Source: Theodoxus fluviatilis
Taxonomy: Eukaryota > Mollusca > Gastropoda > Cycloneritida > Neritidae
Assembly (NCBI GenBank): GCA_034096865.1
Contig: JAWQFJ010028203.1
Coordinates: 1-25,000 of the forward strand
Length of the DNA stretch: 25,000 nt
Reading direction: 5' to 3'
Below, in pieces: positions 11,030 to 20,308 of the stretch. The position numbers were made by a program, and so were the translations under genes. Position 1 is the stretch's first letter, and every line of letters starts with the position of its first letter. The notes beneath the pieces are model-generated. The model was not told where the DNA came from. It was given only the letters and a program-made list of their open reading frames with translations, and did no database searches.

Positions 11030-11150
11030 TCCACCTTTTCACACCTTTTCCGTCACTCTTCACTGCTGATTATTTTGCCATTCGTACATGCTTTGCAATG
11101 GGATTTTTCTGGTGGGAGCATCCAACCTCCTAATTTTAAATCTTTTTGTA

Positions 11151-11200
<50 letters not shown>
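10758..11200. repeat. Tandem duplication: 99-bp block plus CT tract, two copies
   Basis: A 99-bp block at 10758-10856 recurs at 11056-11154 with four mismatches, and each copy is followed directly by a CT microsatellite (10857-11029, interrupted by two TGCCTTTTTGCC pieces; 11155-11200). The repeat period is 298 bp. The CT tracts produce the serine-leucine and arginine-glutamate open frames here, which are artefacts. Confidence 0.9.
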
Positions 11201-11202
<2 letters not shown>

Positions 11203-11318
11203 CGTGTGGATGAAAAGCATAGGTGTTTGGGTGGATGAACCCCAGTGAAACGCCACCATCACCTTGAACAAGTAACAAAGCGATAGCATCATCAACAGAA
11301 TCAGCAGCAGGAGCAGCA

Positions 11319-11625
11319 GCAACTACTACTGCTGATGCGGCGGTGGCGGCTGCTTCTGATGCTGGTATTGCTAGCCCCACTGCTGCTGCCACTACTACTG
11401 CTACTACCGCTGCCACCACTACTATTACCACTACCACTACTACTATTACCACTACCACTACTACTATTTCCACTACTACAACCACCACTACTATTAACAC
11501 TACTACTACTACCACTAATACTACCACTACCACTACCACCACCACCACTACCACCACCACTACCACCACCACTACCACCACCACTACTACTATTACCACT
11601 ACCACAACCACCAGTACTACCACTA

Positions 11626-11689
<64 letters not shown>

Positions 11690-11690
11690 C

Positions 11691-11725
<35 letters not shown>

Positions 11726-11745
11726 CACTACAACATCGATACTAA
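11319..11745. repeat. ACT/ACC triplet microsatellite
   Basis: A long array of ACT and ACC triplets, preceded by degenerate GCT/GCA triplets. It reads as polythreonine or polyleucine on plus and polyvaline on minus. There is no start, splice or domain support, so these frames are not called as genes. Confidence 0.95.
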
Positions 11746-11776
11746 CAACAGGAGGACTGTATTCTGCGATTTAGTG

Positions 11777-11954
11777 GATGAATGGATGGAAGGATGAACA
11801 GTGTTTAACGGCCTATCAGCCTTTGAAGGCTATGTAAGGCCATTGAGCACGAAAATCACTAGAACAGTATAGAGTAAACGCCAATCTATTCGCCTCTTAC
11901 GAATCGCGTAGGGAGACGCGGCTGGTCAATTCTTACCCCGAACCAATAGGTGGA
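11777..11954. mobile_element. Short interspersed element, copy 1, with 13-bp target-site duplication
   Basis: This 178-bp stretch is flanked by a perfect 13-bp direct repeat, CTGCGATTTAGTG, at 11764-11776 and 11955-11967. It is clearly similar to 12447-12636, and both copies begin GATGAATGGAT. Shared blocks include ACGGCCTATCAGCC, GGCTATGTAAGGCCATT, TTACGAATCGCGTAGGGAGA and TCAATTCTTACCCCGAAC. GGCCT/AGGCC and AGCCTT/AAGGCT form a nested stem-loop. The length, target-site duplication and lack of coding fit a non-autonomous SINE-like retroposon, or less likely a small DNA element. No convincing Pol III A and B boxes were found. If the ATCC-type end is the 3' tail, the element lies on minus, but orientation is unproven. 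Confidence 0.7.
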
Positions 11955-11967
11955 CTGCGATTTAGTG

Positions 11968-12380
11968 CTACATTATCTGGAAACAAAGTCCGCAATATCC
12001 TAAAATGCGTATTATATCTTCACGCAGAGGAGTAACCATAGACCATTATCAGTCCAACGTCTTTGTAAATGGTGTTTGCATTTGTGTCTGATCGACTCGA
12101 GTCAAGCAAACATAATCCCCATCTAAATAATGATTAAAACCTCTGCATCGTCCTTCAATGATTTTGTGTTGCCTTTGGGGATCACCTCTGGTTGAGCTTC
12201 TAGTTGTGGTGCATGCGCAAATGGCTCCGATAAGTTAGGATTTCACACTGAGGGAAGCGTGCCTCGCTATCCTGCTATCCTGGCATTCTGACTCCGTGTG
12301 TCATATGAAGGGCTTTGGTTTAGGAATAAACTGATAACGAATGAAAATGTGCCGTTGCTCGTAAAGGATGTTCTTGGTTT
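11968..12380. other. No gene seen
   Basis: Unique sequence between the two interspersed elements. There is no open frame of note and no repeat. Confidence 0.5.
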
Positions 12381-12427
12381 CCCACCCCTCTCCCATTCCC
12401 CCACCCCTCTCCCACCCACCCCAACCC
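12381..12427 (-). other. G-quadruplex-prone G-rich tract on the minus strand
   Basis: The plus strand has nine C runs of three to five bases (for example CCCACCCC and CCCACCCACCCC) separated by one to three bases. The minus strand therefore satisfies the G3+N1-7 quadruplex pattern about twice over. It lies just beside the second interspersed element. Confidence 0.6.
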
Positions 12428-12446
12428 ACGTTTTCTGTCGAGGAGG

Positions 12447-12636
12447 GATGAATGGATAAAATGGTATTTTACGGCCTATCAGCCCTTTTAGGCTATGTAA
12501 GGCCATTAAGCACAAAAATCAGTCGAACAGTTTAGAGTTAACGCAAATCAATTCACGATGTCCATAGTTATTCGCCTCTTACGAATCGCGTAGGGAGACA
12601 CGGTGGGTCAATTCTTACCCCGAACCCACAGGGGAA
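12447..12636. mobile_element. Short interspersed element, copy 2, with degenerate target-site duplication
   Basis: A second copy of the element at 11777-11954, in the same orientation and about four-fifths identical by eye. It has about 18 extra bases (around CACGATGTCCATAG) that copy 1 lacks. Flanks TCTGTCGAGGAGG (12434-12446) and TCTGTCTGGAGG (12637-12648) look like a decayed target-site duplication and give the same element start, GATGAATGGAT, as copy 1. Both the larger size and the eroded flanks suggest an older or fuller-length insertion. No coding capacity. Confidence 0.7.
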
Positions 12637-12648
12637 TCTGTCTGGAGG

Positions 12649-13552
12649 CTTCCTTTGTAGAGGTCAGGGAGGAAGGTGTATTCGCGTGAGATTGAATCAG
12701 CGGGTTCCACTGGGTTTTACAATACTATACAAAGACATTTCATTCATCCATGAGAGGAGATGCACATGCTGATCATAAACTCAAAAACCACACACTTTCT
12801 AAAAATATATATCAAGAGAGGCTTTCACAATCTTGTAATGACATGTTTTTAAAACTGCACTGTTTTCATCGCAGGCTGTCTAAACCTTCTACTCCGTCTG
12901 CTCAGTCTGGTGAAGAACTTGCGGCGTAGTGGATGGGCGAAGTCTTATGCGTACCAGTACGAACAGCAACGATCAAACCGAGTGAAGTGCAGTGATCACT
13001 GATAATGGCGCTCCTTTAGCCTTTCTGTCGTCAGAAGACTTAGTACTGTGGGTGAAGCCCCTGGCACAACTGCTTCTGGTGTAACCTTCTTCCTTGACGC
13101 AGTGGCAGATATCATCTCAGTTGCCTCCCTTACATGTCAAACTCTTGTTATCTCTGCGTGCCATAATCGCTTTCCTTATACGAGTTCCTTACCCTGCTCG
13201 CATTTGTCAAGAACTCGTGCACAGCCTGGGTATTCAACTGCCTCTCCCAACTGGGCCCAAATCACTAGATCGCCTCCATTCTTCAAAGACGCAATATGCT
13301 AAATGGTTTTCGACGACGTAAATTCTGCACAGGCTGATGGACCACTCCCACGTGAAGCGATCTTCTCTTTACAAGTACTTTCCGCAGTAGGCTAACGTTA
13401 TCAACTGACTGGTATCTGTCACATTTACTCAACACATCAGATTGTGCTACAACCGCCAGCTATCATGGTAACGACAGAGCAATCTGCTGGAAGGGGGGTG
13501 GGAGTGGGGGGCCATCAAGGATAGTGGCCTCACGCCTATTTGCTTCAAGACA
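12649..13552. other. No convincing gene
   Basis: Two overlapping plus-strand open frames (13048-13302 and 13094-13321) exist, but neither has a recognisable domain or splice signal. No repeats were noticed. Confidence 0.45.
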
Positions 13553-14113
13553 ACCCCTCCAGATCGTCACCCGTCAATCCACCCACCCATCCTTCACCCA
13601 CCCACCCCGACTTTATCCCCCATCCTTCATCTCCACCCTTTAATCCCAACCTGTCGTTGCCAACTCATCATCCCCCAACACATGCCCCACCCTTCATCCC
13701 TCACTCTTCATCCCCCACCCTTCATCCCCCACTCTTCATCCCCCACCCTTCATCCCCCACTCTTCATCCCCCCACTCTTCATCCCCCACTCTTCATCCCC
13801 CACCCTTCATCTCCCACTCTTCATCCCCCACTCTTCATCCCCCACTCTTCATCCCCCACTCTTCAACCCCCACTCTTCATCCCCCACTCTTCATCCCCCA
13901 CTCTTCATCCCCCCACTCTTCATCCCCCACTCTTCAACCCCCACTCTTCATCACCCACTCTTCATCACCCACTCTTCATCACCCACTCTTCATCACCCAC
14001 TCTTCATCCCTCACCCTTCATCCCCCATTCTTCATCCCTCACCCTTCATCCCCCACTCTTCATCACCCACTCTTCATCACCCACTCTTCATCACCCACTC
14101 TTCATCCCCAGTA
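13553..14113. repeat. 14-bp pyrimidine-rich minisatellite
   Basis: The unit CTCTTCATCCCCCA is repeated about 30 times from about 13685, with occasional 15-bp units and variants (TTCAACCCC, TTCATCACC). It is preceded by degenerate related sequence from 13553. The long open frames rich in PHSSSPTL follow from three 14-bp units making a 14-codon period. They are not called as genes. Confidence 0.95.
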
Positions 14114-14327
14114 CCGACCTCGGTGTTAGCTGCCCATACAAGATTTTCGTAAGCTACAAAAAAACATGACATGACATTATATGACACGTCAGGGCATAAT
14201 GTTTTTGTCGTGTAACAGGTTTAATTGCAATTTTGTAACATATATTGCTGTTCTCACTTTCTATCGTCTTCCTCCTCCTCAGCCTTGATCCTGCTCCGCG
14301 CACCTCCTCATCCACAACCATGTCACC

Positions 14328-14341
14328 CTGTCTGTCTGTCA

Positions 14342-14372
<31 letters not shown>

Positions 14373-14730
14373 AGTCTGTCAGTCTATCAGTCTGTCTGTC
14401 TGTCAGTCTGTCTGTCAGTCTTTCAGTCTGTCTGTCAGTCTGTCTGTCTGTCAGTCTGTCTGTCAGTCTGTCAGTCTGTCTGGTCTGTCTGGTCTGTCTG
14501 GTCTGTCTGGTCTGACGGTCGGTCTGTCTGTCTGGTCTGTCTGGTCTAATGGTCAGTCTGTTTGTCTGGTCGGTCGGTCGGTCTGGTCGATCGGTCTGGT
14601 CGGTCGGTCTGGTCGGTCTGGTCGGTCTGGTCTGGTCTGGTCTGGTCTGGTCTGCCTACCTGCCTGCCTGCCTGCCCGTCCCTCTGTCCGTCCCTCCCTT
14701 CGTCCCTCTGTCCGTCCCTCCCTCTCTCCT

Positions 14731-14800
<70 letters not shown>
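14328..14800. repeat. Composite TGTC / TGGTC / CCTG / CT simple-repeat block
   Basis: Tetranucleotide TGTC with CAGT variants (14328-14480) grades into TGTCTGGTC and GGTCTGGTC pentamers and hexamers (to about 14650). CCTGCCTG and CCGTCCCTC units follow, then a CT tract (14739-14800). Frames through it (SVCLSVCLS and similar) are repeat artefacts. Confidence 0.95.
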
Positions 14801-14802
14801 AT

Positions 14803-14857
14803 CAACAACAAGCTCTGTATGGGCTGTCGGCCTAACAAACCAGTTCAGTTCAATTCA

Positions 14858-14860
<3 letters not shown>
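14803..14860 (+). mobile_element. Possible 3' tail of a second LINE or SINE
   Basis: A 58-bp unique island between two CT tracts contains GGGCTGTCGGCCTAACAAAC, a small GGC/GCC hairpin followed by an A-rich end. The 3' end of the LINE remnant at 15277-15300 has the same plan. The similarity is structural and short, so the call is weak. Confidence 0.3.

Positions 14861-14922
<62 letters not shown>
14861..14922. repeat. CT microsatellite (upstream of LINE remnant)
   Basis: About 31 uninterrupted CT dinucleotides abutting the 5' break of the LINE remnant. Confidence 0.98.
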
Positions 14923-14923
<1 letters not shown>

Positions 14924-14924
<1 letters not shown>

Positions 14925-15319
14925 AAAAAGAAGAAGAAGAAATCAATTTTCTATTTCACTGTCCAGCTACTTATGACCTACACATGAAATACATACTACC
15001 AATTATAGAGCATGATGCTGAAGAACCTGTGACAAACATTTTCTCAATTAACGATGTTTGTGCCACAAGAAGTATGGCAATATATCTGTATTAGGCGTTT
15101 CGTAGACGATCAGAATGATTGCCATTGTTAAACAGTTATATAGACATTTGTGAACATTAGAATGTACTGATAATTGATGATATGGATTACAAGCTACAAT
15201 TGTCACCGTTGTCCAATAGTAGCCTGGGAAATGGTAAGATTGCTTCAGACTTTGTGCTATTACTGTCATTTGTAATGGGCCGGAGGCCCCCCCCCAATAA
15301 ACCATTTGTTCGTTGTTTG
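14924..15319 (+). mobile_element. 5'-truncated non-LTR retrotransposon (LINE) 3' end, degenerate
   Basis: A frame from 14924 to the stop at 15092-15094 reads INFLFHCPATYDLHMKYI and later VCATRSMAIYLY. It resembles the very C-terminus of LINE reverse-transcriptase ORFs, where a HFLxHCPxY-type motif is followed by a short helix ending in basic residues. After the TAG the frame continues AFRRRSE, suggesting that the stop is a mutation within the original C-terminus. The 3' non-coding part ends with a hairpin GGGCCGGAGGCCC (15277-15289), a C run and AATAAACC plus a TTGTTCG-type tail, typical of invertebrate LINE ends. The body and most of ORF2 are missing. It is enclosed by CT tracts on both sides. 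The clade is not determined, and the identification rests on motif memory, not on a search. Confidence 0.5.
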
Positions 15320-15326
15320 TTCTCTT

Positions 15327-15403
<77 letters not shown>

Positions 15404-15430
15404 CTCTCTCTCTCCCTCCCTCTCTCTCTC
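15320..15430. repeat. CT microsatellite (downstream of LINE remnant)
   Basis: A long CT run with rare G or C interruptions, beginning directly after the T-rich LINE tail. Confidence 0.97.
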
Positions 15431-15975
15431 GGTTTGTACACCTTTGATGTTTATTGCAATATTACTGGAATCGAGCTGTATAAATGTCTGGATAAAGTCC
15501 TTCGAAATGCTTCTTCCAGCATAACTAATCACACGACATCTATCAAACTAACACCACCTCTGTCAAATGTCCAGCAGGCCTTGTCATTTGACTGAGTCAA
15601 CGTTGCAGTCAACCCCGCATGTTGCGTGCATCCTCCGGTGAAAAAACCCACATTCTTAAGCCAGGAAATTAAACGTCAGGCTTCTAGCATCGCAAGTCAG
15701 ATACTAAAGCAAGACATTGCGTGTAAAAGTTCAGCAGTGGGCGCAAATGTATTATGAAATTCATGGAAGTAATCTTGACAGCTTTGCAATATACAAAAAC
15801 AGAGGGCTGGCAAAAACGTGACAGGACTCTTGGAAGCATAGTAGGCCTACACGCAATACGTGGGTTGCAAAAATGTCATTTGCCATTGCCACGCCCGTAC
15901 AACAAGCAGGAAATATGAGGAAACGAAAAGCGGGAAAGTAGGCCTATTCAGGCAGGCGTTCAGGCCTTCAGGCAG
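15431..15975. other. No gene seen
   Basis: Unique, moderately AT-rich sequence. Relative to the minus-strand gene at 16562-20308 it would lie in that gene's first intron if the gene continues leftwards. Confidence 0.5.
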
Positions 15976-16418
<443 letters not shown>

Positions 16419-16561
16419 ATTTTTACAAGCACATGTGCAGACGTAATTTACAATTGTTACACACAAAAAGTCACCTTGGGACGATTATTACAATAACGCA
16501 AGAAAACCACAAGCAAGGGAGGTAACCAGGAAAAGCATTCCGAAACCAAAGAGCGTCTCAC

Positions 16562-19500
16562 CTCATCACTGACGACGAGGGTAGCTTGTGTCTCCGTGCC
16601 GCGAAGGTCGCAAGAGTTATCTTCCATGGCCGGGTATATCTCCTCTACATCGGTAAGCCTGGGGTCCTCAAATGACGACGTGGCGGACACGCTGAAGGCG
16701 CCGGTGTCGCCCAGGTACAAGGGGGGCACTGGCGTGGCGCTCTGTCTATCGGGCTCCCCCTCGATCTCGGTGATGGTGTCCAGGGGACGCCCAAAGACGT
16801 CATCACTTTCAGAAATATCCAGGTCTACTTCGTCCGAGTCGGAGCTCTGTGATCCCGAGGATGGCCGTCTGATGAATCCCTGGCGCTGTTTCTGGAACTC
16901 GTGAAAGCTCGGAATGTGGACGCGCCTTCGACGTTGGTGCCTTCTCTGAAGTCCGCTTTTCTCTCCCGCAGATGGGGCTGCCTCGCTCGACTCTGATACC
17001 TCCCTTGGGCTGTCAAAGTCAGAGTCCGGCTTGCTGAACCTGTGCTGTAGCAGTTCGTAGCAAGGGTCGTCGCATGAAAGGGAGTTCCTACGAGTGTGCT
17101 TGCTGCTAATCGAGTCCCGATTGTCTCTAACTCCGATATCCTTGACCTCCGTTTCGGGTGAGGGAAGATCTTCGGGTTGTGGCTTCTCGAGTCTGGACTT
17201 CACCTCTTTGAATATGTCACCCGCAAACTGCTTCTCCTTCGGGTTTGGGGCAAAGGCGGACGGATCGAAGCTCATGGAAAGGTCGAGGTTTGAGAGGGAT
17301 TTCTTCAGAGTGAGCCTCCTCGTCACGTGGGCTCGTTTCCTCAGTTCCTCTGCTCTAGTGCCCAGATGCTTCTTGAACAGATCGTTGTTTAGCAGCGTGT
17401 CCACCCTGGATGAGGATTTCTTCTTGCTGCCCGATGGTGGAATTCCTGCATCGTCCTGTCCTTTCTGGCTTTTCGACTCAAACACTCTCGAGACTGAGTC
17501 GGATTTATCTTCTCCACCCACTCTCAAGTCTCTTCGGTCTTTCAAATGGGGATCTGGTGCATCTTCCTTTGGTCTGTCGCTCGACACAAGTCCTTGCACG
17601 TTCAAGTGAAGGCTTAGAGAGTCACTGTCATGGCTTCGGGTTTCTTCTTTGGTGCTACTATTGCTCGCTTTCGAGGACTGAACGGAAGGCGATGAAAAAC
17701 TTTCTACCTGGACGGGAGGTTCACGGGGTGATTTGAGGATGGGTTGGATGGCAGTCTCTGACTGGACGGAGTGACCGATATCGCTGGGTTGATTAGAGAA
17801 AACAGACGAGCTGCCTGACTTGGATGGCCAATCAAAGTCCGAGCGACTAGAAGACAACGACGGTGCAGAGTGCTGTCGGTGGTGAGATCCCTCATCCCTG
17901 GGTCTGGAGAAGGGTTTGTCAGGATAGACTCTCAGGCAATCAGACATCAGGTTACCAGCAAGGACTTTTTCACATCGGTCGTTGTTGAGTGAGCTGTCGC
18001 CGACTTTGGATCTAGAACGCGAATGACTAGGCGATCCAAAACTTTCCTGGCTGGGCTCGGGGACATCGTGCCTTTCTCTGTGCTTCTCACCATGTCGCCT
18101 GGACGAAACACAGTCTTTGGTGGAGGCAAGAATTTTCTGGAGCCTCCTTGTGGACTCCGACAGCTGCTCGCACGATCTGGCTCGGACGAGACGCGGAGGC
18201 TCCAGGAGAGGCAACTGCTCTCTGACGTCCTTCCCTGTGTCGTCGTTGTCATCGCTGCAGGAGCAGGCACGGACCTCATGGAAGTCGCTGCTCTGGCTGA
18301 CCTCGCGTCTCCATGCCGAGACATCCACCGAGACATCCACCGAGTCCCGTCTCCGAGTTTCATCGTAGGATCGCGTCACGTCCACGTCCGCCCGGGACTC
18401 CGTCGCCAGGGGGTCGCTCTTCGACTTGCCCGGTTGGTTGTCGCGGTGGCCTCTCCCCTTCCTGCCCCTGGAGTGCCTGTGCTGCCTGGCCTTCACCTGG
18501 GCCAGTTTCTTTGTTTTCTCGTACAACGCCTCCCTCAGCTTCTGCACCGCTTCGCTCTCCTGCTCGATTTTTCGCATGATTTTCAGTTCGTCGCTGAGAC
18601 CAGAAGCTTCAAGGTCTCCTACAGTGTCTGATCTGTCTTTCGTGGAGTCGTCAAACTGTGAGATTAGTTGGTGCGAACTCTTGCTTTTCAGGACTTTGTT
18701 TTTCTCTCTGTGACTAGAACGCTCCTTACGAATTTCTTTCCCTGGTTCTGGCAGCTCGGATTCCGGTGTAAGTGGTAATTTCATTTCACTTCGGCTCTTC
18801 GACAGCGGTGGTCTATCGCTCACATTCTCAGTTGGAGGACCGAGAGAACCGGTCCTAGCTTTCACCACATCGTCACAGGGAGAAACCAGCACACTTGGAA
18901 CGAGGGAAAAAGTTTCATCGCCAATGCTGGGGCTGTAGCGAGAGGCATTCACGGGACTGCAGTCGACGCTTCTAGACACAAAGGCATCGTCTCTCGCGGT
19001 GCTTGAATCCAGGTCGTCTCGAGCTACAACACCAGGATGCCTCTCGCTTCCAGACTTGGCACCGCCACAATCCGCACTCTTTGAAACGTCCTTGATGACT
19101 AGAGAGGGGGAAATCTGGTTGGAGCTTTTGCTCCTGGCGAAGCTGAATCCCAAGCTGAGCTTCGCTTTGATGACGTCTCTCGGGGAGCGCGGGCTCCTCC
19201 TGCTCAGACTTCGCTCCTCCTGCTGCCGCTTCTCCTCGGCTGGCTTCCCTGAGAAAAACTGCAAGACGCTCAGACTCTTCATCAGGCCCTTCTTTTCCCT
19301 GCCAGTAGACGCGTCCTGAGCCCGCGGGACCGCTTTGTTGGAGTCCCCGAGTTCAAACAAGCTCTGGGTGGATTGGGACCTCTCCAGCGAGTGTCCAGGC
19401 GCCAGGAGCCCCTTCTCTAGAGAAGCGCCCGAGTCCGGGGACTCGCCCCTCTGCCCCGGGCCGTATCGCTCGGGAGCGGAAATTTTTCTGCTCCCGCTGT

Positions 19501-20308
19501 GTGAGTGCAGGTCACTCGCATGAGATCGCAGCTCGACACAGCTGCCGGAAAATGACCTAACACGCATGTCGTCGTCGATCGCAATTGGAAGCAGACCGCG
19601 AGAGTTCCAGCTAGACTCGACAGCCAACAGCGACGATGCGCTCTTTGGTCTTTGCTTTGTTTTTTGGCTCGACAGAGTAGAACCATGAGAATCTGCTTCA
19701 TCTGGCAATGATATAGAGTTCGGGTCAGTTTTGTCAAAGACTGTTGTTCCAGATTCCAAGTTAATCTCGTCTTGCCTTTCACAATCCTGCACTTCACGAA
19801 ATGTGCTTCTTTCCTCTTCTTTGGTTTCATTCGTACTTGTGTCACTTTGCAGGCTTTTCTCTTCAATGATACTTTCTCCTGAACCTGAGGACACGTCCTG
19901 TCTCGGAAACTTGACGGGAGCTTTCAATTTTGGAGTGGGAATCTTAGACCTGGAGGCAGAGTTCCGTCTCTCTCTGACCTGAGCACTGACTGGTTTATTC
20001 AGGAAAGCTCTGGAGTGGGAGGGAGAGGAGGACGACATAAGGGACGGAATCAGGGTGGACGAACTGGAGCGAGCAGCCACACCTCTGACCGACGATGACG
20101 GGGACGATGAAGACGAGGAACTCTGCGTCAGGACGGACGGATTCGTCGGTCCGGAGGGTGAGGGGAAGTCGGAGGATGGAGAGGAACATGACGATGGAGA
20201 GAGGCAGGAGGACGAAGAAAGTGGGGACGAAGACGGAAAGGGCGATTCAGGGGACGTAACTCCTGAATCCTTAGATTTGTTCGCGCCCGTGTCTCTGGCG
20301 ATCTCCAT
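16562..20308 (-). CDS. Large first coding exon (1249 codons) of a serine-rich, probably disordered protein
   Basis: The ATG at 20308 has G at -3 and G at +4, and an in-frame TGA lies eight codons upstream (20330-20332), so this start is well supported. The frame runs 1249 codons to GAG|GTGAGA, a consensus phase-0 donor at 16562/16561; the 34 codons beyond it are intron. Residues 1-100 are a serine/proline run. A short coiled coil lies at about 572-608 (KIEQESEAVQKLREALYEK). Basic patches are at 609-622 and 1122-1130 (RRHQRRRRV). Many basophilic-kinase or 14-3-3-like sites occur: RSKSS, KSRSEM, RARSCEQL, RQHSAPSL, KKSLSNLDL, RRNSLS. A more ordered-looking basic segment lies at 974-1045. No catalytic domain is visible. 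I do not recognise the family. A huge disordered first exon before a catalytic part is known, for example, in the RhoGEF ARHGEF17, but this is only an architectural analogy. Long plus-strand frames here are shadows. Confidence 0.88.

Noticed and set aside
10531..11248. Long serine-leucine and arginine-glutamate open frames
   Set aside because: Produced by CT/GA dinucleotides. The same holds at 14225-15094, 15182-15595, 15960-16525 and 23681-24093.
11335..11774. Polythreonine, polyleucine and polyvaline open frames
   Set aside because: All come from the ACT/ACC triplet array, with no start context, splice sites or non-repeat coding flank.
11776..11952. tRNA-like Pol III boxes in the short element (GGTTCGGGG on minus)
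   Set aside because: It only partly matches a B box, and no A box lies in the right order and spacing.
12267..12515. 82-codon minus-strand frame
   Set aside because: It crosses the G-rich tract and part of the interspersed element, so it is a composite of repeats.
13048..13321. Overlapping plus-strand frames suggesting a decayed transposase
   Set aside because: No catalytic motif or family similarity could be recognised, and two frames are open equally.
17609..17627. AAGGCTTAGAGAG in the coding exon matches 13 bp of the satellite monomer
   Set aside because: The match is short, broken by an insertion just after, and encodes ordinary-looking residues on minus. Chance is adequate.
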